DNA from: Cysteiniphilum marinum
GTDB taxonomy: Bacteria > Pseudomonadota > Gammaproteobacteria > Francisellales > Francisellaceae
Direction of reading: 5' to 3'
Length of the DNA stretch: 35,800 bases
NCBI RefSeq assembly: GCF_014857925.1
Contig: NZ_JACYVZ010000027.1
Location: 1 to 35,800, forward strand
Below the pieces are notes generated by a model, which worked only from the letters and a program-made list of their open reading frames with translations, was not told the DNA's origin and did not search any database. Position numbers and translations under genes: made by a program. This document shows positions 1 to 7,105 of this stretch, piece by piece; within the stretch, counting starts at the first letter, position 1; every line of letters starts with the position of its first letter.

Positions 1-73
1 GATTAGCATCTTTTTCTAGAGCTAATTTAACTGATTCATTTTTAAACTCTTGTGTGTAGCGAGATTTTGCCAT
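1..73 (-). CDS. IS3-family transposase OrfA, N-terminal 24 codons
   Basis: The minus-strand ATG at 73 is preceded by a good ribosome binding site (AGGAG, 81-85). The visible protein begins MAKSRYTQEFKNESVKLALE, which is the standard opening of IS3 OrfA proteins: the basic start and first helix of the helix-turn-helix domain that binds the element's ends. OrfA is normally about 100 aa and is joined to the DDE integrase OrfB by a -1 frameshift. Only the beginning is present here. It could also belong to the closely similar OrfA of IS2- or IS51-like subgroups. Confidence 0.75.
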   Translation of the reverse strand, partial: MAKSRYTQEFKNESVKLALEKDAN

Positions 74-124
74 TTTTCTGCTCCTCATTCTGGTGGACTT
101 ACTGTCCCAAATTGAGGGGGTACA
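1..124 (-). mobile_element. End of an IS3-family insertion sequence (truncated by window edge)
   Basis: Read on the minus strand, position 124 begins with TG and a C-rich then T-rich end (TGTACCCCCTCAATTTGGG), 51 bases before a transposase OrfA start codon. IS3-family elements have TG...CA termini and a short leader before OrfA, so 124 is the probable outer end. The other end and the OrfB integrase lie outside the window, so the inverted repeat pair and the target duplication cannot be checked here. Confidence 0.6.
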
Positions 125-194
125 TCAGTATTTATTCTACGTTTGCTATGAATGTAAGTACCTAAGCAATAGTTTATTGGTAATCATATATATG

Positions 195-295
195 CGGGTC
201 AAGCCCGAATATGACGATTCACTGTTATTTTAGGACTTGATCCGAGAATCAAAAAATACCTGACAACTTTGCATAGCTATTTATGCGCAAGGATT
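195..295. repeat. Intergenic palindromic repeat (copy 1), in the gene-free stretch 125-531
   Basis: The 400-base gap between the IS end and the lipase gene has no convincing ORF. It holds a small hairpin (CGGG-tcaag-CCCG, 195-207) and then GGACTTGATCCGAGAATC (233-250), followed by GCATAGCTA (271-279) and GCGCAAGG. The same 18-mer and the same GCATAGCTA spacing recur at 11717-11755 between two dot genes, so this is a dispersed repeat. In this copy the left arm of the hairpin has decayed. No promoter could be assigned with confidence; the lipase ribosome binding site AAGGAG is at 519-524. Confidence 0.55.
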
Positions 296-531
296 GCCAT
301 AGCGAATATTAGTTTTTAAAGTAAATATACCTATCGTAGATCATGTTACGGTGTTTAATGACACAGGGAAAAGTAGATACAAAAAGACATTAAAATTAAC
401 TTTTTAAGTGGTTGGAAGCCTGAAGGTATCAGTGTTGTGATCGATACATCTTAAGCAGTTTGGTTTGTGCATTAATGAGCTGATTTCTGGTTAAATTGTA
501 AGGGAGTACAAAAACCATAAGGAGAATTGCC

Positions 532-1956
532 ATGATGCAATTAAACAAGAAATTAAGCTCAAGTATATATGTTTTTGCTTTGTCCTTAGTGGCATCACAC
601 AGTTATGCCAAGGCAGGTGTAAACGTATATGTTGATAATAATTGTGACAAAACACAATATATTGAGTCACAGATTGATGGTGCTGAAAAATCGATGACAG
701 AGTTTAAAGCTCATCAACATAAATTTCTTGAGTATATTGATACGGGATATTTATCTTATGATACGCACATTAAGTATTCTGTTTATCAAGATAAGGCTAA
801 ACAAATCGGATCAGGAGCAGTTGATATTGCCTTGCATAATGCTTGGAGTCACAATGAATATGAGGCAACGACACCGCCAGGTGAGGGGCGTATTGCGATT
901 GATATACCTAAGCGCTCGTGGCATAACTGGATAGGGACACCGAATATCACACTGCAGCTATGCCCTAAGAAGGGTTTTGAAATTTCAAAAAATGCGTTGT
1001 TTGATGGTGTGAAACGAGTCGTCGTGTTTGGTGATAGCTTGTCTGATGAAGGTAACCTCTTTCACCTAACACAAGGAGCTGTGCCAAGCGCGCGTAATTA
1101 TTACAATGGCATGTTTAGCAATGGCAATACTTGGTCGGCTATTTTAAGAACCCAACTGTCAGCGCATGGAATACAAATGAGTAATTATGCAGTGGGCGGC
1201 TCTACTGCTTTATCTTATGCCGATACCGAGCATTTGCCTTATAGTTTAACCTATCAAACCTATATGTATCATGCCAATGCGCTCAAGGAAAATTGGCAAG
1301 ATACCGATAGTACACTGGCAATTATCTGGATAGGTGGTAATGACTATTTGACACAGTCAGGCAAACTAGATGAAAAATCGCAGCAACAATTATCGACAGA
1401 CGTTGTAGCTACGATTGAAGCAGCTATTGATGATCTAATAAGTGCAGGTATTAATAAATTTTTGATTATCAATTTACCTGATTTATCTCGTGTGCCGTCA
1501 TCAAAAATCATCAACAAAAATGCTAATGTCACACAGGCACTAACAGAGCAACATAATCAAAAGCTGCAACAGATGATTAATGCATTCGTTGAAAAATATC
1601 CGGAAGACTACACATTTAAATCGATTAATGTGGGTGCGTTGTTTCAAAAATTTATGGATAAATCACAAAGGGAAATGCTGAATGATCAATATCATACTGA
1701 AATAGATAATATTAGTCGTCCTTGCTATCAAGGTGGGTATTCTTGGATTGATCCAGATATCACTAAAGCCTTATATAGTGCGTATAGTGAGCAAGTTTTA
1801 CCAGGGTTGATAAGTTTGAAAAATATGATTTATAACAGCTATCAATATTTTAATGTTTGTAGCAATCCTGAGAATTATCTCTTTTATGATTACGTGCATC
1901 CAACGGCACAAATGCATAAAGTGATATATGATCAAATTGTCAAAAATGTATCATAA
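532..1956 (+). CDS. Secreted GDSL/SGNH-family lipase/esterase
   Basis: A 474-aa protein with a Sec signal peptide (about residues 1-26, ending SYAKA). Residues about 27-155 form a Cys-containing N-terminal domain. The SGNH hydrolase follows: block I FGDSLSDEGN with nucleophile Ser169, the block III sequence IGGNDY with Asn270, and block V DYVHPTAQ with Asp453 and His456 completing the triad. This layout resembles the thermolabile haemolysin/PlaA group of bacterial phospholipases and lysophospholipases, which act outside the cell on host or environmental lipids; the exact substrate cannot be read. The ATG at 532 has AAGGAG 7 bases upstream; the next codon is also ATG. It appears to be a single gene, with a 116-base gap to the downstream regulator. 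Confidence 0.87.
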   Translation: MMQLNKKLSSSIYVFALSLVASHSYAKAGVNVYVDNNCDKTQYIESQIDGAEKSMTEFKAHQHKFLEYIDTGYLSYDTHIKYSVYQDKAKQIGSGAVDIALHNAWSHNEYEATTPPGEGRIAIDIPKRSWHNWIGTPNITLQLCPKKGFEISKNALFDGVKRVVVFGDSLSDEGNLFHLTQGAVPSARNYYNGMFSNGNTWSAILRTQLSAHGIQMSNYAVGGSTALSYADTEHLPYSLTYQTYMYHANALKENWQDTDSTLAIIWIGGNDYLTQSGKLDEKSQQQLSTDVVATIEAAIDDLISAGINKFLIINLPDLSRVPSSKIINKNANVTQALTEQHNQKLQQMINAFVEKYPEDYTFKSINVGALFQKFMDKSQREMLNDQYHTEIDNISRPCYQGGYSWIDPDITKALYSAYSEQVLPGLISLKNMIYNSYQYFNVCSNPENYLFYDYVHPTAQMHKVIYDQIVKNVS

Positions 1957-2072
1957 AAAATCAAGATGAATCAAAAATTATATGGATATTGACTGATTTA
2001 AAGTTACTACATACGCTATCAGTTGTAACAAGTTATAGAGAGTTGTATTAAATAAGTGCATGAGGAAATACG

Positions 2073-2840
2073 ATGAAAAGCACAAATAAAATTTTAATTA
2101 TTGATGACGATAAAGAAATATTAAGTCTTGTGTCAGATTTGCTAAAAAAGCATGGTTATAAAATAGATTGTGCAGAAACTGCGGAGCAAGGATTGAAAAA
2201 AATACAATTGAAACCAGATTTGATACTACTGGATATTATGTTGCCAGATGGCGATGGGGTTGATGTATGTCGCCAAATTCGTGGTCAATGTGATATTCCA
2301 GTGATTATGCTAACTGCAGTTGATAATGATATTAAAAGAATCTTAGGTTATGAATTTGGCGCATGCCAGTATATTATCAAACCATTTAATCCAGATTTGC
2401 TGGTGGCGCAAATAAAGAGTGTTTTTAATATTAAACGTACACCAAAAAAATCGAACTCACGTTATATTTGTTTTGGTCCTTGGCGATTGGATATTTATGA
2501 AAGAACACTATTTGATCGAGACATGGTTACTGTTGAGCTCTCTAGAGCTGAATATGACTTATTGATGCTGTTGATTGAAAACGCGCGTAGAGTTGTCACA
2601 AGAGATCAGATTACAAAAACAATGCACAACAGAAATTATGATGGTATGGATCGATCAGTTGACATTACCATTGGACGTTTGCGTAAAAAAGTGGAAGAAA
2701 ATACGGCTCATCCGCGTCTGGTAAAAACGGTTCATAGCAGTGGATATATATTAACAACTGATGTGCATTATGCTGATAACTTAACAGATGAAATCCCTTA
2801 TGCAGAGCAGTCAGATACAAGTGAAATAGAACAATTTTAA
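2073..2840 (+). CDS. OmpR/PhoB-family response regulator
   Basis: 255 aa. The receiver domain (residues 5-118) has the acidic pair DDD at 11-13, phosphoacceptor Asp54 in LLDIMLPDGDG, and the conserved lysine in KPF. The winged-helix DNA-binding domain (about 130-230) has the typical RAEYDLLMLL and DRSVDITIGRLRKK segments. A tail of about 25 acidic residues is extra compared with most family members. No histidine kinase gene is adjacent; the nearest orthodox one is the EnvZ-like kinase at 13720-14997, on the far side of the dot genes. The gene converges with the stress-protein gene and overlaps it by four bases. Control of dot/icm genes by an OmpR-type regulator is known (PmrA in Legionella and Coxiella), but nothing here proves that role. 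Confidence 0.93.
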   Translation: MKSTNKILIIDDDKEILSLVSDLLKKHGYKIDCAETAEQGLKKIQLKPDLILLDIMLPDGDGVDVCRQIRGQCDIPVIMLTAVDNDIKRILGYEFGACQYIIKPFNPDLLVAQIKSVFNIKRTPKKSNSRYICFGPWRLDIYERTLFDRDMVTVELSRAEYDLLMLLIENARRVVTRDQITKTMHNRNYDGMDRSVDITIGRLRKKVEENTAHPRLVKTVHSSGYILTTDVHYADNLTDEIPYAEQSDTSEIEQF

Positions 2841-3334
2841 TGGATTAACTCCCTTTTTTTCTGTACTTGCTTGTTAATGCGATTGAGATAGGATTTTTTG
2901 GAAATAATCACATCACAGTCGAGCATGCCAACAATTTTTTCCTGATTGCCTGTTACATGACGCTCCCACAAACCATGTTTTTGTCCATTAATAATAACGC
3001 AATCTATGTGCTGATGATCAACATACTCACTGATTGCACTAACAACCGAGTTATCGATAATAACCGCTGAGGCGAAATGATACTGAGTCTCTAGTGGACT
3101 GACCAATTGCATAAGCTTTGATTTGGCAGCATCAAGTTGGTTTTGGTTAAGTTCATTGATCACGCCAATCAAAAAGCCTGTTGTATCAAGTACCTTAGGT
3201 ATGACTGTGATAATATGAAACTCAGTATTTTGAGGAAAGAGTCTCAAGCTTGCTTCATCTATAATACATTTATGCTTCTCATAGATATCTAGTGCATAGA
3301 GCACTCTTAATGGCTTATTTTGTAAGTTATCCAT
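2837..3334 (-). CDS. Universal stress protein (UspA-like)
   Basis: 165 aa, soluble. The N-terminus (LRVLYALDIYEKHKCIIDEA) fits the first strand and helix of the Usp fold. The C-terminal part has a variant of the family's nucleotide-binding signature: a Gly-rich segment GQKHGLWERHVTGNQEKIVG, then a CDVIISKK strand equivalent to the usual PVLVV strand. This suggests a small ATP-binding Usp protein. It converges with the response regulator and shares TTAA (2837-2840) for both stop codons. Its start lies 234 bases from dotH, so this gap must hold the promoters of both divergent genes. AAGGAT precedes the ATG. Function in stress survival is inferred from the family only. Confidence 0.75.
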   Translation of the reverse strand: MDNLQNKPLRVLYALDIYEKHKCIIDEASLRLFPQNTEFHIITVIPKVLDTTGFLIGVINELNQNQLDAAKSKLMQLVSPLETQYHFASAVIIDNSVVSAISEYVDHQHIDCVIINGQKHGLWERHVTGNQEKIVGMLDCDVIISKKSYLNRINKQVQKKRELIH

Positions 3335-3568
3335 AAAATATATCCTTGGGTGTTTATTATTGCGCCCTGATCGTATGCCTTTTCTAATAACAGAAGTATG
3401 TGTGAAAAGTAATAATGTGTAACATAAAAATTATATGCTTATGCTATTGATATGTGTGCATTAGGGCTATCTGCTTTAGATTAATTTTACCGATAAATAT
3501 GTCATTTTGCGCATCAGCTTATTGTTATAAATTAAGCGATTTAAGTATATTTGCAGCATATTGTATCA

Positions 3569-4489
3569 ATGATGATAAAACGGATGTTAAAACGATTGAA
3601 CACAGCGCAAATAGTCAGGCGATTAGTGGCATGTCTGGGTTGTATTGTGATGGCTATGCTTTTTTTGCAAAATTCGCTTTACGCAGATACCGCTTCTAAA
3701 CCTTTGGCAGCAAATAATGAACAGGCGTTTAACAACGTATTAAGACAAGACTTTGCAATGTCACCGACACAAATTGAGAAGTTAAAAACAATTATCAGTG
3801 CGCATCAACAGGCAACTGAGCTATCCCCAGGAGAGACTTTAAGTGCAAAAAATCGCACATTAAGTGCAAGTATTAAACCAGGGAACACCAAAGATGCACC
3901 TTTAGTGATTGTAACAAAGGGGATGGTGACCTCAGTAGTTATTACTGATCAAAATGGCAGTCCATGGCCGTTGGACTCCTTTACAGTGGGAAACCCTGAT
4001 GATTTTAATGTCAAGCAATCAGGAAAAAGTGTGTTATTGATTCAAGCACTCAAAAGTTATAGCCATACCAATATAGCATTAATGCTTTCAGGGGTTGCTG
4101 TGCCATTAATGATCAATGTGATCTCAGGGCAAGATAGTTATGATTCACAAGACTATATCCAAGTGCAAGCTTCAGAAGCAGGAGATCAAAATCAGGCAAA
4201 GCTAAACCAAGCGCCTAAATATCTACGAAATTTACTGGCAGGGATTAGTTTAGCAGGTGCAAAGGCGCTGACCATTGAAACCGATTCAGATGCTAAAATG
4301 TGGGACTATCAAGGAAAGTATCTTTTGTTAACCAGTTCAACGTTATCTTCTCCAGGCTTTGATGCACAGGCTTATAATACGATGAGTCATATGCATGCCT
4401 ATAGTTTAACCAAAGCACCTTATATTTTGTTAACGGGTAAAAATGGATCTACGCAAACGATTCAGGTAACCGGTGAGGAGCAGTCATGA
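3569..4489 (+). CDS. dotH: Dot/Icm core-complex protein DotH (IcmK)
   Basis: About 306 aa. A signal peptide is clear (basic residues, then the hydrophobic run CLGCIVMAMLFLQNSLYA, cleavage before DTAS), so the product is exported and should join the outer-membrane core ring of the type IVB machine with DotC, DotD and DotG. The middle has the DotH hallmark of a strand segment ending GSPWPLDSFTV, followed by a second beta segment (ALMLSGVAVPLMINVISGQ). Legionella DotH is about 360 aa, so this copy is short. The start is uncertain: ATGs at 3569, 3572 and 3584 and a TTG at 3551 are in frame, and none has a strong ribosome binding site. It is the first gene of the run; its stop overlaps the dotG start as ATGA. 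Confidence 0.85.
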   Translation: MMIKRMLKRLNTAQIVRRLVACLGCIVMAMLFLQNSLYADTASKPLAANNEQAFNNVLRQDFAMSPTQIEKLKTIISAHQQATELSPGETLSAKNRTLSASIKPGNTKDAPLVIVTKGMVTSVVITDQNGSPWPLDSFTVGNPDDFNVKQSGKSVLLIQALKSYSHTNIALMLSGVAVPLMINVISGQDSYDSQDYIQVQASEAGDQNQAKLNQAPKYLRNLLAGISLAGAKALTIETDSDAKMWDYQGKYLLLTSSTLSSPGFDAQAYNTMSHMHAYSLTKAPYILLTGKNGSTQTIQVTGEEQS

Positions 4490-5742
4490 AAGGGGTAATT
4501 AAAAAGCTGTTGAGTATGCCAAAATCACGGATTGTTATTGGGCTGATGTGTATTTTGTTTATTGCTGGGTTTCTTATGAATAGTTGTTCAAGTTCAAGTG
4601 AAATCAACAAAGGACAACCGATGAATTCGTCTATTGAGAATACACCACTTAATCTGCAGCAAAATAACAGTATTCCTGTGAGTAATTATCAGCAAAAATT
4701 ACAGCGCTATAATAGCGATCAGTACAATCAAGCAGCGATAACCGGAAAAAGTTACTTTCAACGCCCAGATGGTCGAGTGAATAATATGGCTAGTGCGCAA
4801 AGTCAATTAATTGATCATCATGACAAAAGTCACACAGATAAAGCTGACAAAAAGGGTATGCCAGAAAAAAGCCCTGTAGATAAGTCGATAAAAGCAGATC
4901 CAAAACAAAGCACGTTATTACAAATAAACCAGCAGTTAAATCATGTCAGTGATGAGGATCAGACAACGGCAATTGAGCGAAGATCACAAGAAGATTTGGA
5001 TGCGGTCTATAACAAGCCACTTAACAATGAACAAGCAGAACAGCTTTATCAAAAAGATGTGCAAGGGGTCGTTTCTGGATGGGCAAATAAATCACAAATG
5101 GCAATGACACAGTCTCCTAAGGATAGCTCAGGTAATATGAGTGATAATACGAGCCACTTAGATAAGTCAATACTGGTTAAAGCTGGATATATTGGCTTTG
5201 CCGTGATTGATACTTCGGTCAATAGTGATCAGGTTGGTACACCTGTGTTAGCACATATTGTTGAAGGACCCTTAAAGGGAGCGAAGCTCTTAGGTGGTTT
5301 TACGCGTGAGGGGGATTATATTGTGGTCAAATTTAATCTGATGTCGATGCCAAGCAGAGAGCACAGTATTGCTATCAATGCTTATGCGGTAGATGGTTCA
5401 ACTGCGCAAATTGCATTGGCTAGTGACGTTAATCATCACTATATCGAGCGTTATGGTAGTCTATTTGCGGCAGCATTCTTGCAAGGATTTGGTACCTACT
5501 TCTCCAATCAAAATCAAAATCAACAGATATGTTTAAGTGGGCAAAGTGGTGGAATACTACCGTGCTTTAATGTCAACAATAATAATCAGCCGACAGTAAG
5601 AAGTGCTGCATTCTCTGGTCTTGGGCAGGTTGGGACGGCATTAAGTGCCAATATGGCATCGATCTTTAACCGACCGCCAACCGTTAAGTTATATCAAGGT
5701 ACTGGTGTTGGGATTTTATTTACCAATGACGTGAGTGCATAA
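4486..5742 (+). CDS. dotG: Dot/Icm inner-membrane/channel protein DotG (IcmE), VirB10-like
   Basis: 418 aa. One N-terminal membrane segment (about residues 15-33), a long low-complexity periplasmic linker (about 35-220) rich in Gln, Asn and Lys, and a C-terminal VirB10-like domain (about 240-418). That domain contains GTPVLAHIVEGPLKGAKLLG, the AINAYAVDG strand and the antenna-like FAAAFLQGFGTYF segment typical of DotG. DotG spans the envelope and links the inner-membrane part to the outer ring. Legionella DotG is over 1000 aa because of a long array of pentapeptide-type repeats; this copy lacks that array entirely. AGGAG five bases upstream supports the ATG at 4486. Confidence 0.93.
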   Translation: MKGVIKKLLSMPKSRIVIGLMCILFIAGFLMNSCSSSSEINKGQPMNSSIENTPLNLQQNNSIPVSNYQQKLQRYNSDQYNQAAITGKSYFQRPDGRVNNMASAQSQLIDHHDKSHTDKADKKGMPEKSPVDKSIKADPKQSTLLQINQQLNHVSDEDQTTAIERRSQEDLDAVYNKPLNNEQAEQLYQKDVQGVVSGWANKSQMAMTQSPKDSSGNMSDNTSHLDKSILVKAGYIGFAVIDTSVNSDQVGTPVLAHIVEGPLKGAKLLGGFTREGDYIVVKFNLMSMPSREHSIAINAYAVDGSTAQIALASDVNHHYIERYGSLFAAAFLQGFGTYFSNQNQNQQICLSGQSGGILPCFNVNNNNQPTVRSAAFSGLGQVGTALSANMASIFNRPPTVKLYQGTGVGILFTNDVSA

Positions 5743-5770
5743 GTGTACGAATGAAAGGAAAAGAAAAGAT

Positions 5771-6991
5771 ATGAAACACAAGCTATTGGCAATAGTTGAA
5801 AAACTAAAAAATTTGAAGCATTTAAAAGCACTTAAGCGCCTAAAAATATTCGTTATTAATTGGCGGTCAATCAAGTTATTTGAAAAGTTAAAAGATATGA
5901 ATGGCTTTCGTTTGCAGTTTGCACATGTTGTTATGGCGGGGGTTGTTGCAGTTATTGGTTTTGGTGTGTATTTAGGCTATCGAATAATCGTGCCTTATCA
6001 TGCTCAACCAGTGACTGCGGCAATTAATCCGGGCTTTGGTGATTTCCAAACAGTTCATTCAAATCATCTCAAACAGAGCATGAAGGCAACTCAGGCGGCT
6101 GATCATCAAAGCAATGTATTGTCATTGGCATCAAATGCAACCAAAAAATCACCACAGATCAATACTGATAGTATGTTAGAGAATAAAGCGAGTGTTACGT
6201 TACATTCGGATCAGGTGATGACTCACAAAAGTGGAACGGTAGCAACAATCGATAACGAGAATAATTTAAATAAGGCAAATAAGGTAAATAATGCTGATGT
6301 TGGTCAATCGATGCTTAAAGTGGATGACTCAAATGAAATTGCCGTAAACCATAATATTCATAAAGGTGATCCGAGAGTTTCTGATCAACATACAGCAATT
6401 GTAAAGCCTTCTCAGTCTGATATTCATCAAGGTGTATCGGCAGTTGATAACGTGAATACTCATTACGATTCAAGGGTTCAGAGCGATGCTGAGCAATTGG
6501 CTATTGATCAAGATCAAATAAATAGACATATAGAAACAAAATCACAAGTAGCAACGCATGCAAAAGTATTGAACCATAGGATGTCAACACTCGAGCAACA
6601 GGTAAAATCATTGTCTGAGCAACAAAAGGCGTTGATTGAACTGCTTAAAAATGAGCAAAAAATGCAAAAAATGCAACAGCAGCAGGTGGCGCAAGAAGCT
6701 CAGCAAAGGCAGAAAGTATCGATGGATTCGCTGATTAATGGTAATGATATTACTGTCCAGAAAGTACAGCAGATGTATGAAATGTTGCATGCATTAATGA
6801 TGAAAAATACCTTGATTAAAAATCCATTATCCTTGGTTGCGGTCGTTGGTAAATATGCATGGTTACAAAATAATAAAGGCGTTACGCAATCAATAACACT
6901 TGGCGATAATATTGCTGGTTACGGTAAGGTGTTAAAAATTGATGATCAGAAAAATGAAGTGTTTATGAGCTCCGGATATGTTTTTCAATAA
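5771..6991 (+). CDS. dotF: Dot/Icm inner-membrane protein DotF (IcmG)
   Basis: I choose the ATG at 5771 (AAGGAA about ten bases upstream) over an in-frame GTG at 5735 that would overlap dotG; this gives 406 aa. A Lys-rich cytosolic start is followed by one membrane helix (about residues 49-70), a long polar linker, a coiled coil (about 265-325, with the run QKMQQQQVAQEAQQRQ), and a C-terminal globular segment. The end (VVGKYAWLQ ... GYGKVLKIDDQKNEVFMSSG) matches the conserved DotF C-terminus. Legionella DotF is 269 aa, so the linker is expanded here. DotF sits around the core complex and contacts DotG. The helical Lys/Leu-rich first 40 residues are unusual. Confidence 0.87.
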   Translation: MKHKLLAIVEKLKNLKHLKALKRLKIFVINWRSIKLFEKLKDMNGFRLQFAHVVMAGVVAVIGFGVYLGYRIIVPYHAQPVTAAINPGFGDFQTVHSNHLKQSMKATQAADHQSNVLSLASNATKKSPQINTDSMLENKASVTLHSDQVMTHKSGTVATIDNENNLNKANKVNNADVGQSMLKVDDSNEIAVNHNIHKGDPRVSDQHTAIVKPSQSDIHQGVSAVDNVNTHYDSRVQSDAEQLAIDQDQINRHIETKSQVATHAKVLNHRMSTLEQQVKSLSEQQKALIELLKNEQKMQKMQQQQVAQEAQQRQKVSMDSLINGNDITVQKVQQMYEMLHALMMKNTLIKNPLSLVAVVGKYAWLQNNKGVTQSITLGDNIAGYGKVLKIDDQKNEVFMSSGYVFQ

Positions 6992-7024
6992 ATAACGGTT
7001 ATGAATATATTCCCATCAAAACCG

Positions 7025-7078
7025 TAAGGGCAATTCACGAATTGCCTCACATAAATTGCCCTACATGAATTACCCTTA
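7025..7078. repeat. MITE-like inverted repeat between dotF and dotO
   Basis: Arms of 15 bases at 7025-7039 and 7064-7078 (TAAGGGCAATTCACG against CATGAATTACCCTTA) pair with two mismatches. Inside is a perfect hairpin, GGCAATTC-ac-GAATTGCC (7029-7046). It fills the only sizeable gap between the first four dot genes. It may act as an mRNA processing or attenuation structure between dotF and dotO, or be a passive miniature element; there is no U-tract, so it is not a standard terminator. Confidence 0.65.
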
Positions 7079-7105
7079 TATCCATTAACAAAATAGTAAG
7101 AAAAT

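Noticed and set aside
3454-3699. An 81-codon ORF ahead of dotH
   Set aside because: It overlaps the dotH signal peptide in another frame, has no ribosome binding site, and its product has no sensible features.
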